Assembly: GCA_035602605.1 (NCBI GenBank)
Contig: DATNLZ010000075.1
Coordinates: 1-64,000, forward strand
From: DASQHY01 sp035602605
GTDB lineage: Bacteria; Acidobacteriota; Terriglobia; Acidiferrales; UBA7541
Length of the DNA stretch: 64,000 nucleotides
Direction of reading: 5' to 3'
Positions 8,701-15,951 of the stretch are shown piece after piece. How positions within the stretch are numbered: the stretch's first letter is position 1; each line of letters opens with the position of its first letter. A program made the translations under genes and the position numbers. The notes under the pieces are model-generated. The model did no database searches. It saw nothing but the letters and a program-made list of their open reading frames with translations, and was not told the DNA's origin.

Positions 8701-8999
8701 TTATTCAGCCTTATCCGGTGGGCGACCTTACCTTTGCGAAAGCATCGCATCAGTCGATGTATGGAACGATACTCAGCCACTGGACGCGCCAGAACGGTCA
8801 CTTTGCGCTAAACATCAGCGTTCCGCCGAATACCACGGCCACGGTTTTCGTACCGGCTAAAGAAGGCTCCGCGGTAACGGAGTCCGGTCATTCCAGCGAC
8901 AAAGCGAAAGGCGTAAAGCTCATTCGCAATGACGGGAACGGCGCGGTTTACGAAGTACAATCCGGCAACTACTCTTTTGCTTCGACACTATTGCGATAA
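5718..8999 (+). CDS. Secreted alpha-L-rhamnosidase, GH78
   Basis: The protein is 1093 residues and removes terminal alpha-L-rhamnose from plant glycosides and polysaccharides. The start at 5718 (MKSYFSLGLRVLILARV) gives a clean Sec signal peptide ending near FANA and has GAAGGGA upstream. The order fits GH78: an N-terminal beta-domain (RCEYRVNPLGIDVPQPRLSW), further beta-sandwich domains, an (alpha/alpha)6 catalytic barrel from about residue 620, and a C-terminal beta-domain. The catalytic signatures are DCPQRDERQGWLGD (about 667-680) and GATTIWELWNG (about 942-952), carrying the conserved acidic residues. The length is at the upper end of the family. It is probably periplasmic or outer-membrane exposed. 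A possible LacI-type operator lies about 200 bp upstream. Confidence 0.94.
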   Translation: MKSYFSLGLRVLILARVLSGLVPFANAAIPPGPTFRVDQLRCEYRVNPLGIDVPQPRLSWILVATDPAVRGIRQSAYRILAASSEKVLHSGAGDLWDTGKVDSDQSTQIAYKGKPLGSGRRAFWKVVVWGAEGKPSGWSPVASWSMGLLKSEDWKGKWIGLEESRLYKRPGSPYHSIEKAQWIWVPSGDSTGNAPAGARFFRAVFNVPESRRLRRSVSVVGADREFEMFVNGVGVGKGGKINSPEIIDITSQLKSGQNVLAVRATSRAAGKPAGLIGAVRLEFDEGEPSLFGTSAQWKSSESAPSDWQRSDFDDSRWVAAKELGPFGMAPWGQVGFAEERALPARLLRKEFSVRAKPKRVTAYVSGLGLFELFVNGNKIGAHVLSPGLTDYDKRVLYETFDVTPQVAPGKNAIGLVLGNGRYHAPRTTRNFGTPKALVQLDIEYEDGSIAHMFTDDGWKLTTAGPIRANNEYDGEEYDARMEVKGWNRVGFDDSGWQSPQLVAPPSGELVAQMAEPLKVMETIRPISAKQLRPGIFIFDMGQNMVGWCRLKVSGARGTQVMLRHAETLQSNGELYVANLRSAQATDLYTLKGGAPEIWEPRFTYHGFRYVELSGYPGVPPLTALEGRVVHDAMTQVADFSTSNPLLNHLHKNIFWGLRGNYRSIPTDCPQRDERQGWLGDRSTVSRSESYFFDVAAFYTKWMNDLEDSQRSSGSVPAVSPNYWEVYNDDVTWPSTFVLVPGMLYDQYGDLRVLERHYPALKKWIEHMKGFIKDGLMPRDKYGDWCVPPESPQLIHSEDPARKTDGVLLGTAYYYEMLRLMQRYATLQGKSDDAVEYDNMADALESAFLKRFFKPELNQFDNGTQTSAILPLAFGMAPKGTRGAIFDRLINKIHNESNDHVGVGLVGAQWLMRTLSENGQADLAYKIATQTTYPGWGYMIEKGATTIWELWNGDTADPAMNSGNHVMQIGDLGVWLYEYVAGIKPDPEHPGFKHVIIQPYPVGDLTFAKASHQSMYGTILSHWTRQNGHFALNISVPPNTTATVFVPAKEGSAVTESGHSSDKAKGVKLIRNDGNGAVYEVQSGNYSFASTLLR

Positions 9000-9236
9000 C
9001 TTAGTTGCGATAGTCATGACGCTGTAACCAAGCAGATTATCCTGCGGTGTGCGCCAGCATACAGACCTGTACAGGTATGACAATACCCATGTTGCTGTAG
9101 GTCAACATTGAGATTCTGCCAGTAAAGGACGTCTGATTCCGTCCTCCGGGCCCTCTTTATCGTGCGCTTTAGATTGATGCCGTCATGTATCATGAGCAGG
9201 ATAAGCACGGCCTCTTCCGTGCCAGGGCGAACCATC

Positions 9237-9872
9237 GTGGATAACGATTATAAAAAATTGGATAACGCGCGTACAAACCTGATTGTCGGCATCAGCGGAG
9301 CCACAGGAGCGATTTTTGGGGTGCGTCTTTTGCAAGAACTGCAAAAATCTGAGATCGAGACGCATCTGGTGGTAAGCAAGTGGGGGGCTCGCACCTTAAT
9401 TCATGAGACTTCGTATTCACTGGAGCAAGTCCAAGGGATGGCAACGTACCATTACACCACCCACGATGAAGGGGCGATGATCTCCAGCGGTTCTTTTCTG
9501 ACGCGCGGGATGGTTGTGTGTCCGTGCAGCGTCAGGTCACTGGCCGCGATCGCTCAGGGGCATGGCGACACGCTGATTCATCGCGCGGCAGATGTGGTGC
9601 TAAAAGAAAGGCGCAAATTGGTGCTAGTGGTTCGCGAAACGCCGCTGAGTTCTATCCACTTAGAGAATATGTTGAAGCTTTCGCGTATGGGCGTGGTGAT
9701 CTTTCCCCCGGTGCCCGCTTTCTACAATCATCCGCGTACAATCGAAGACATCGTGGATCAAACCGTCCTGCGAGTGCTTGACCAGTTTGAGATCCATCTT
9801 TCTTCTGGGAATCGCTGGGAAGGAAACATGTCACCAACCGGAATCCGTCGAAGAGTAAACAGTGAAAGTTAA
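9237..9872 (+). CDS. ubiX: UbiX/Pad1-family flavin prenyltransferase
   Basis: This flavoprotein family attaches a dimethylallyl group to FMN, making the prenylated-FMN cofactor of UbiD decarboxylases. Family landmarks are GISGATGAIFGVRLLQ at the N-terminus (FMN phosphate loop), SKWGARTL, CPCSVRSLAAIAQGHGDTL, and VVRETPLSSIHLENMLKLS near the prenyl-phosphate site. The GTG at 9237 gives 211 residues and has AGGGCG upstream. GTG at 9162 or ATG at 9192 would add a non-conserved leader, so the exact start is uncertain. No ubiD gene is in the window. The stop codon overlaps that of the convergent TPR gene: one TTAA supplies TAA to both strands. Confidence 0.88.
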   Translation: MDNDYKKLDNARTNLIVGISGATGAIFGVRLLQELQKSEIETHLVVSKWGARTLIHETSYSLEQVQGMATYHYTTHDEGAMISSGSFLTRGMVVCPCSVRSLAAIAQGHGDTLIHRAADVVLKERRKLVLVVRETPLSSIHLENMLKLSRMGVVIFPPVPAFYNHPRTIEDIVDQTVLRVLDQFEIHLSSGNRWEGNMSPTGIRRRVNSES

Positions 9873-11044
9873 TCATTCCCGAGTCTCTTGAGTGCGTCTT
9901 TTGCAGTTTTGTCTCTTGGGTCGAGCTTCCATGCGGCATCATATTCCTGCAGCGCCGCCCGATACTGACCCAGTTGTTCCAGCAATCTTCCGAGCCAGTG
10001 ATGGGTAACAGCACGCGACGGATAGGCCGTCCGTGTTGGGGCTATTTCCAAATAGTCGCGCAAGAGCTGTTCGGTTTTTGCGGGTTGCTCTTTTCGCAAA
10101 ATCAGAGCCACCCCGCGATAAAAACCTGCTCGTGGGTCTGGCGGAACAACTTTCTCTCCTAGTTCCGCGACAGCACTGAGGCGTTCGGGCTGCTCGCGCT
10201 TCATCGCGTAGTCCCCCATGTCGAAGATCAGCTCCGCGCGCGTGGGCGCTGCTTCGAGCGCCTTTGTGAACTGCGCGTCGGCCGCCGAAAAGTCTTTTTT
10301 CTGGCGCCGGCAATTGCCGCTTGCGTAATAGCCTTCCGCTCGGTCGAGCTGCGATAGCCTGGCGATTTCCGGTTTCGCTTTGTCCTCGCCGCCGCCCGCA
10401 ATTCCTGGAGCGCTGCAATCGAATTCGATAAGCGCCTGCTGTGCGGAAAAGTTTCGCTCATCGAGATTCACGGCGACGCCGAATTCCTTGCGAGCTTTCT
10501 TGGCCAAAGACAGCGCCGAAAACCACATCGCTTGCTCGGCCTTCTGGCCGTATGCTTTGCCCAGCCATTCGTGGTACACGGAATTGTTTGGATCGATTTG
10601 GACGGCCCTTGCGGCACTGGCAATTGCGGAATCGTTGGACTGCATTTCGAAGTAGGTCTTCGCGAGCAAAAGGTGGATCTCCGCGTTTCGCGGGTTGCCG
10701 GCTGCAGCTCGCGTTAAAATCTGTACCGCTTGCGGGTAATCGCTGGCTTCGTAGGCCTGCCGCGCTGACTCTAAGGAGGGCGATTGAACTTGCTGTCCGC
10801 GAGGTGTTGCAGAAACGGGCGCGCCGAACAGGCAAAGCACCAAACAAACACTCACGATTGCTGCGCGGGCGCGCTGGAGTTGAATACTATGCGCCCTTCT
10901 GAATTCTCGCCGTGCGGCAATCGAAAACAGGTTTGTCGGCTCCGCGCGTAAAACCAGCGTACTGCGGGTGAAATGAACCGATTTTGACCCTAGGTGCTCA
11001 AATTGTGCCGAGGCCCAACACCTCCGGTCTTCAAGATATAGCAT
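9869..11044 (-). CDS. TPR-repeat protein with membrane or signal segment
   Basis: This 391-residue protein has tetratricopeptide repeats in two blocks, about residues 90-190 and 235-385 (for example AEIHLLLAKTYFEMQSNDSA and HHWLGRLLEQLGQYRAALQE). A hydrophobic stretch, RARAAIVSVCLVLCLFGAPVSA (about 57-80), looks like a signal peptide but lies far from the ATG at 11044. Between the two there is no ATG, GTG or TTG in frame. Either the protein keeps a cytoplasmic N-terminal tail, or a rare start is used. TPR proteins scaffold protein complexes; no partner is identifiable. It is divergent from hpnJ and convergent with ubiX. Confidence 0.75.
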   Translation of the reverse strand: MLYLEDRRCWASAQFEHLGSKSVHFTRSTLVLRAEPTNLFSIAARREFRRAHSIQLQRARAAIVSVCLVLCLFGAPVSATPRGQQVQSPSLESARQAYEASDYPQAVQILTRAAAGNPRNAEIHLLLAKTYFEMQSNDSAIASAARAVQIDPNNSVYHEWLGKAYGQKAEQAMWFSALSLAKKARKEFGVAVNLDERNFSAQQALIEFDCSAPGIAGGGEDKAKPEIARLSQLDRAEGYYASGNCRRQKKDFSAADAQFTKALEAAPTRAELIFDMGDYAMKREQPERLSAVAELGEKVVPPDPRAGFYRGVALILRKEQPAKTEQLLRDYLEIAPTRTAYPSRAVTHHWLGRLLEQLGQYRAALQEYDAAWKLDPRDKTAKDALKRLGND

Positions 11045-11213
11045 GCATACAGTGCGAAGCCGATCGCGCGTACGCATTCGCAATGTTGAGCGGTAGAACA
11101 ATCAGTAAACCTTTGCTAGTAGTCTGAGTCCAATCCAGCTACAATTGGTTGCGTGGGATGGTGTGAACGTGGCCAACGAATTCACCGGGGAATCAGTTTC
11201 TGCGGGCAGCGTA

Positions 11214-12695
11214 ATGAAGACGCTGCTGCTAAATCCTCCAAGTTTCGAGAAATTTGACGGTGGGGCAAGCTCGCGCTGGCCGGTGGCCCGCGAAATTGAG
11301 TCGTATTGGTATCCGGTTTGGCTCACCTATCCTGCGGGAATGTTGCCTGGCAGCCGGCTGCTGGACGCCTCGCCGCACAAAGTCTCGCAAGCGGAGACCG
11401 TACAAATCTCCAAAGACTACGACTTCGTCGTTTTATTTACATCGACAGTGGGATTTCAGAGTGACCTCGGTCTCATCCGCCGAATGAAAGACCTTAAGCC
11501 CGACCTGAAAATTGCTTTTGTCGGGCCGCACGTTCAAAACCGCCCAGATCAGAGCTTGAAAGCGAGCGAAGATATTGATTTTGTGGTTCGCGGGGAATTC
11601 GATTACGCGGTTGTGGAATTTGCGCAGGGGAAGCCGCTGGACCAGATTCTGGGGATCAGCTACTTGAAGGATGGTCGCGTGGTACACACCGCGCCACGCC
11701 CGCAATTGCATACCGAGGAGCTGGATGCACTGCCATTTGCCGTGGATGTGTACAAGAGGGATGTGCAGATCGAGCGCTATAACGTGCCGTTTCTGCTGCA
11801 TCCATTTGTGTCCCTGTACACAACGCGGGGGTGCCCGGCGCTCTGCACATTTTGCCAGTGGCCGCAGACAATTTCCGGACATGCGTGGCGGGTGCGCTCG
11901 GCCGACAATGTGGCGCGGGAAATAAAGCGGGGACTCGAGCACTTTCCGCAGATGAAAGAATTTTTCTTCGATGACGACACCTTCAACATTCGCAAAGACC
12001 GCGTGCTGGAAATTTGCGCGAAGTTCAAAGCGCTGAAGTTTCAGTGGTCCTCAACTGCGCGAGTGCACAGCGATTACGAGACGCTCAAGGCGATGGCCGA
12101 TGCCGGAGCGCGGCTGTTTATCGTGGGGTTCGAATCGGGCGATGCGCAGATCCTGAAGAACATAAAAAAGGGCGCAACTCCGGAGATGGGTCGCACGTTC
12201 GCCAAGAATTGCAAGAAAGTGGGAATCAAGGTTCATGGCGACTTCATCATCGGATTGCCCGGCGAGACGAAGGAAACGATTCAAGCTACCATCGATTACG
12301 CCAAAGAACTGGATTGCGAGACCATTCAGGTGGCGTTGGCGCACGCGTTTCCGGGCACCGAGCTGCACAACTATTTGTCCGAGAATAATTTCCTGACTGC
12401 CGAAGCTCTCGCGGATAACAGCGGGCATCAACTTCCGCACATTCAGTATCCTGGACTCAACCGCGAAGAAATGATGGACGGTGTCAACCGGTTCTATGAC
12501 TCCTACTATTTTCGTCCGAAAGTTGCATGGAGAATCGTGCGCGAGGCGTTGTGGGATGGCAATGAACGAAAGCGCCTCTACCATGAAGCCGTGGAATATC
12601 TTCGCTTGCGATCGGAACGCTTGAAGTGGGCCAAGGGAACGACCAAAAAACCGATGGTGGCAGTGCCTGGACCGGCCTCACCGGTGAACCACTAA
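11214..12695 (+). CDS. hpnJ: Hopanoid biosynthesis radical SAM protein HpnJ
   Basis: The protein is 493 residues from the ATG at 11214 (MKTLLLNPPSFEKFDGG), the usual family N-terminus; longer in-frame starts lack family similarity. It has a B12-binding-like N-terminal domain (about 1-150) and a radical SAM domain with the [4Fe-4S] ligands Cys207, Cys211 and Cys214 in TTRGCPALCTFCQWP. GFESGDAQILKNIKKG and GDFIIGLPGET are the later SAM-binding strands. Known role: in the bacteriohopanetetrol cyclitol ether pathway HpnJ acts after HpnI (adds N-acetylglucosamine) and HpnK (deacetylates), rearranging the glucosamine ring to the cyclitol. hpnK and hpnI are both nearby, which supports the assignment. 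Confidence 0.92.
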   Translation: MKTLLLNPPSFEKFDGGASSRWPVAREIESYWYPVWLTYPAGMLPGSRLLDASPHKVSQAETVQISKDYDFVVLFTSTVGFQSDLGLIRRMKDLKPDLKIAFVGPHVQNRPDQSLKASEDIDFVVRGEFDYAVVEFAQGKPLDQILGISYLKDGRVVHTAPRPQLHTEELDALPFAVDVYKRDVQIERYNVPFLLHPFVSLYTTRGCPALCTFCQWPQTISGHAWRVRSADNVAREIKRGLEHFPQMKEFFFDDDTFNIRKDRVLEICAKFKALKFQWSSTARVHSDYETLKAMADAGARLFIVGFESGDAQILKNIKKGATPEMGRTFAKNCKKVGIKVHGDFIIGLPGETKETIQATIDYAKELDCETIQVALAHAFPGTELHNYLSENNFLTAEALADNSGHQLPHIQYPGLNREEMMDGVNRFYDSYYFRPKVAWRIVREALWDGNERKRLYHEAVEYLRLRSERLKWAKGTTKKPMVAVPGPASPVNH

Positions 12696-12923
12696 CTTAA
12701 AACCTGCAATACAATCTCAGAGATTTTTTATGTTTGTCATGCGACAGTGGAGGGATCGCAGAGGGATTCCTTGACCGCGAGACGCGACATGCGCTTTGCG
12801 CACGAGGCAGGCGCTCTGCTGGGTGCTCGGAAGGACCCTTTCTGGGCATGGTAAGGCCCTTGGGGATATGCAAGAAACCTGGGGATGCGGAAACAATCCT
12901 TCGGATGCGCAAAGAACGGAGGG

Positions 12924-13952
12924 TCAAACTCCGGGTAATTGGCCGGGCTCGATCGTCCCTGACAAGTGTGTGCGTCGAACCCCCTGGCGGCGGCTCTTCA
13001 ACTCGCGCACAGCGTAGATGGGCTTATTCTGCGACTCGTAATATATGCGCGCCAGCATTTCCCCGAGCAAACCAAACGATAAAAACTGAATGCCCGCTAC
13101 GACCAGGGCAATACCTAGCATCAGCAATGGGCCGTGTTCGGCCATGATCGATTGGCCGTAAACTATTTTGTCAAAGAACAGCAGAAGATTTATGAGCACA
13201 CCGATGCTGGCGGACAGCAGACCAAACAGGCCAAAAAATTGCAGGGGGCGCGTCGAATAGCCGAGCAAAAATTTGATACTAAGCAGATCCAATAGGACTC
13301 TGGTTGCGCGTCCCAATCCATAGTTGGATTTACCGGTTGGCCGCAAACGATTCGAAATAGGAACTTCGGTAGTTCTTGCGCCGATCCAGCTTGCCAGAGC
13401 GGGTATGAACCGATGCAACTCTCCATAAAGATGCACCTCGTCCAGCATTTCACGCCGATAAGCTTTAAACGTGGTGCCAAAATCATGAAGATCTACGCCG
13501 GAGAGCTGGGCCATAATCCAGTTGGCAACGCGACTCGGCAACCGGCGTGTCAGCCAGGCATCCTGCCGATCGACGCGCCAGCCGCTGACAATGTCATAAC
13601 CTTCTTTCATTTTCTCGAGGAAAAGTGGGATCTCGCCGGGGTCATGCTGCAGATCGCCGTCCATGGAGACGACTATATCGCCGCGCGCAAAATCGAACCC
13701 GGCTTTGAGTGCGGCGGTCTGGCCAAAATTGCGTCGCAGGCGAATCACGTGCACATGACGGTCATTTTCGTATAGGTCCAATAGGGTTACATACGTGGCA
13801 TCGAGGCTGCCATCATCAACGAATACGATTTCGTAGAGCGCACCTACCGCATCCATCACCTCGCAGATTTTTACATAGAGAAGCGGGATACTTTCCTGCT
13901 CGTTGTAAAACGGCACGACGATCGAGTAGGTGACTTGGGATTCGTTGTGCAT
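12924..13952 (-). CDS. Polyprenyl-phosphate glycosyltransferase, GT2 (ArnC/DPMS-like)
   Basis: The protein is 342 residues from the ATG at 13952, 5 bp after the hpnK stop; a longer frame would run back into hpnK. A GT-A domain (about 8-230) shows YSIVVPFYNEQESIPLL, FVDDGSLDAT and the metal-binding VVSMDGDLQHDP. Two transmembrane helices follow (about 240-265 and 275-300), then the ARIYYESQNKPIYAV motif typical of GtrB/ArnC proteins. Such enzymes load a sugar onto undecaprenyl or dolichyl phosphate at the inner face of the membrane, for later use by ArnT/PMT-like enzymes. Three of those are encoded within 8 kb. It is the last gene of a four-gene operon. Confidence 0.9.
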   Translation of the reverse strand: MHNESQVTYSIVVPFYNEQESIPLLYVKICEVMDAVGALYEIVFVDDGSLDATYVTLLDLYENDRHVHVIRLRRNFGQTAALKAGFDFARGDIVVSMDGDLQHDPGEIPLFLEKMKEGYDIVSGWRVDRQDAWLTRRLPSRVANWIMAQLSGVDLHDFGTTFKAYRREMLDEVHLYGELHRFIPALASWIGARTTEVPISNRLRPTGKSNYGLGRATRVLLDLLSIKFLLGYSTRPLQFFGLFGLLSASIGVLINLLLFFDKIVYGQSIMAEHGPLLMLGIALVVAGIQFLSFGLLGEMLARIYYESQNKPIYAVRELKSRRQGVRRTHLSGTIEPGQLPGV

Positions 13953-13957
13953 TTTGT

Positions 13958-14848
13958 TTAGGACGGGCTCAACCCACGATAGTTTATAAGATGGATGCCG
14001 AGTTGCGCTACGAGTTGCCAAGTATCGGGCCGCGTAAGAACATCGACCTCGAGCTGTCGTTCTGCGCGCAAGCGTGTGAGCTCCGGGGCCATATCATCCA
14101 CGTAGCCTGGATGGCACATGAGCTCACTGGTTCCGGGGCGCAACATCTGCAAGATCGCACTGAGCTGTTTGTGGTTCAGAAATCCCGTTTGCGTGATGCC
14201 GTAGAAGTGCGCCGGAAAGCAAACCCCGGCCTCACGAAGTTGCGCGCTAGAAGCCTTCGCAATGAGATGCAAACCTCGAGATCGTACAAATTGCCCGATG
14301 ATTGCCGCAGCGGATCGGCCATTTTCCCGCAGGAGGGTCCAAAGCTTTGGCGGTCGCTCGGATGCCCAGCGCACCCCGGCAACGCCAGAGCATTTTGCCA
14401 ATGCCACAACGATTTCGAGGAGCCCTGGAAGCATGTGAACGTGCTTGTGGCCGTCGAAATGCGTGATGTCGATCCCCGCTGCGCGCACTTTTTCAATTTG
14501 AGCGGCAAACTCTCGGTGCACGTCAGCTGGTCGTAACCGCCCCAGAGCGTTGCGCCGCAGCAGTGCTGGATGGGAATAGAACTCGCCACGCTTATTTACG
14601 ATGCTGTGGATTGTGGCGGGGTCCGAGAGCGGCCGTCCCTGTGTGAGATTCAGGTGAACGCCGATGCCCAGTGCGGGCGCAGATTTGGCTAGAGTGACCG
14701 CGTGATCGAAAGCCGCTCCATTGGCTAAAAGCGTTGTGCTGGTCACGATCCCGCGGCGATGGGCCTCCAAGATTCCCGTGTTGATGCCGCCGGACATTCC
14801 GAAATCGTCGGCATTGACCACGAGCTGTTTCATGGAATCTGGCATCAT
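13958..14848 (-). CDS. hpnK: Hopanoid biosynthesis deacetylase HpnK (YdjC family)
   Basis: The protein is 296 residues with the YdjC/ChbG carbohydrate-deacetylase fold. The metal site residues are in LVVNADDFGMS near the N-terminus and HFDGHKHVHMLP (about 129-140); VHLNLTQGRPL is a further family strand. In the known pathway HpnK removes the acetyl group from bacteriohopanetetrol-N-acetylglucosamine, giving the glucosamine form that HpnJ then uses. The ATG overlaps the stop of the upstream HpnL-like gene (ATGA, 14845-14848), so the two are translationally coupled. An internal ATG at 14833 is a possible alternative start. Confidence 0.91.
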   Translation of the reverse strand: MMPDSMKQLVVNADDFGMSGGINTGILEAHRRGIVTSTTLLANGAAFDHAVTLAKSAPALGIGVHLNLTQGRPLSDPATIHSIVNKRGEFYSHPALLRRNALGRLRPADVHREFAAQIEKVRAAGIDITHFDGHKHVHMLPGLLEIVVALAKCSGVAGVRWASERPPKLWTLLRENGRSAAAIIGQFVRSRGLHLIAKASSAQLREAGVCFPAHFYGITQTGFLNHKQLSAILQMLRPGTSELMCHPGYVDDMAPELTRLRAERQLEVDVLTRPDTWQLVAQLGIHLINYRGLSPS

Positions 14849-15951
14849 TTGGGACAGACCTTTGACTCAGCGCTCGATTCATCACTCGAGGCGGTAGCCT
14901 CGGTCACCAGAAACCTAAGCCTGAAGCCTCGCAGATAAAACGCCAGCCCGAGCAGGCTGACCAGCGCACGCCATATGCGCCAACACAAGAGTGCTTCAGC
15001 CCCACCTCGCAACCCCGCAACTCCGAACAGGGCGTTGAAGGCGGTCTCGCCAACGCCCAAGCCCCCTGGAGTTATCGGCAGACTATTGGCGATGTGACCG
15101 ATGGGTATCATGATGCACATTTCCATCGACCAGCTAGCTGGGTTCAGCGCCAAAACTCCTAAAGCGGTGACAGCGACGAGAGAGAGATTAGCGACGAGGG
15201 AGATGCCAAGGGCAAGGAGTAGTGTCCATGGGCTGCGACGATAGGTGGCAATTGTGGCGCGGAGTTGCTCGACGGCATGGCGCCGTGGAAACAAACGGTT
15301 CGTGTTCGGGATCTTCTGATTCATCCAGGAAGACTTGAAAACTAAAATGAGAAAAGCGCCGAGCATGCCAGCAGCAAAAAGCGCCACGGTGATAAGCAGG
15401 GCGCGCACGACCGGCACCGTGCGGAGAAGGTTAGGAAACATCGGCGCGAAACTTAAAGGCAAAAGCAGCAGTGAAAACAGGCCGATCACGCGATCAAAAA
15501 TCAGGACGGCGATAATTTCTGTGCGTCGAGCGGTTTTTTCTTTGGCTGCATAAAATATTCTGGCCAGGTCGCCTCCTGCGGCTCCTGGAAGGAACGTCGC
15601 AAACAAAAAACCTATCAGAGTCAGCTGCATCGAATCGTACAGCCGGAGACGCATGCCGAGCGGGCGGAAAAGCCAGCAAAGGCGCAAGGCGATGAGCGCG
15701 ACGTCAAACAGTAGGAGCGCAACCGCAACCAGCGTGATGGGCCATTGTGTGAACAGCTTCGACAGGGCACGCCAGTCGATGCTCCCAGACTTAACCAAAT
15801 AAAAGATGATTGCGAATCCGATGCTCAGTCGAAGAAGAGCGAAAACGATCCGCGAAGCGGATGCCCTGAGCGTGGTTCCTTCGGGAGTTTCAGTGACTTT
15901 GATTTCCTCGAGACCTTCGACTTTCCTGGAATAATCGTTGGCGCTACTCAT
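14845..15951 (-). CDS. HpnL-like membrane protein (UPF0104/LPG synthetase TM family)
   Basis: This 368-residue polytopic protein has about eight transmembrane helices and is related to the membrane domain of lysylphosphatidylglycerol synthases and to HpnL. Family marks are FLFATFLPGAAGGDLARIFYA (about 125-145) and SLPITPGGLGVGETAFNALF (about 290-310). Members are thought to move lipid-linked molecules across membranes or hold lipid-modifying enzymes. The ATG at 15951 overlaps the stop of the ArnT-like gene as ATGA (15948-15951), which decides the start. Position between the ArnT-like gene and hpnK supports an HpnL-type role, but the superfamily is broad and a general flippase-like function is also possible. 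Confidence 0.8.
   Translation of the reverse strand: MSSANDYSRKVEGLEEIKVTETPEGTTLRASASRIVFALLRLSIGFAIIFYLVKSGSIDWRALSKLFTQWPITLVAVALLLFDVALIALRLCWLFRPLGMRLRLYDSMQLTLIGFLFATFLPGAAGGDLARIFYAAKEKTARRTEIIAVLIFDRVIGLFSLLLLPLSFAPMFPNLLRTVPVVRALLITVALFAAGMLGAFLILVFKSSWMNQKIPNTNRLFPRRHAVEQLRATIATYRRSPWTLLLALGISLVANLSLVAVTALGVLALNPASWSMEMCIMIPIGHIANSLPITPGGLGVGETAFNALFGVAGLRGGAEALLCWRIWRALVSLLGLAFYLRGFRLRFLVTEATASSDESSAESKVCPK

Noticed and set aside
12711..12729. Weak hairpin with T-run after hpnJ as an intrinsic terminator
   Set aside because: The stem has only 5 A/T-rich pairs with a 3-base loop, too weak to support a call, although six T residues follow.
12734..13147. Plus-strand open frame of 137 codons after hpnJ
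   Set aside because: Most of it is antisense to the end of the GT2 gene, and it lacks a ribosome binding site and recognisable features.
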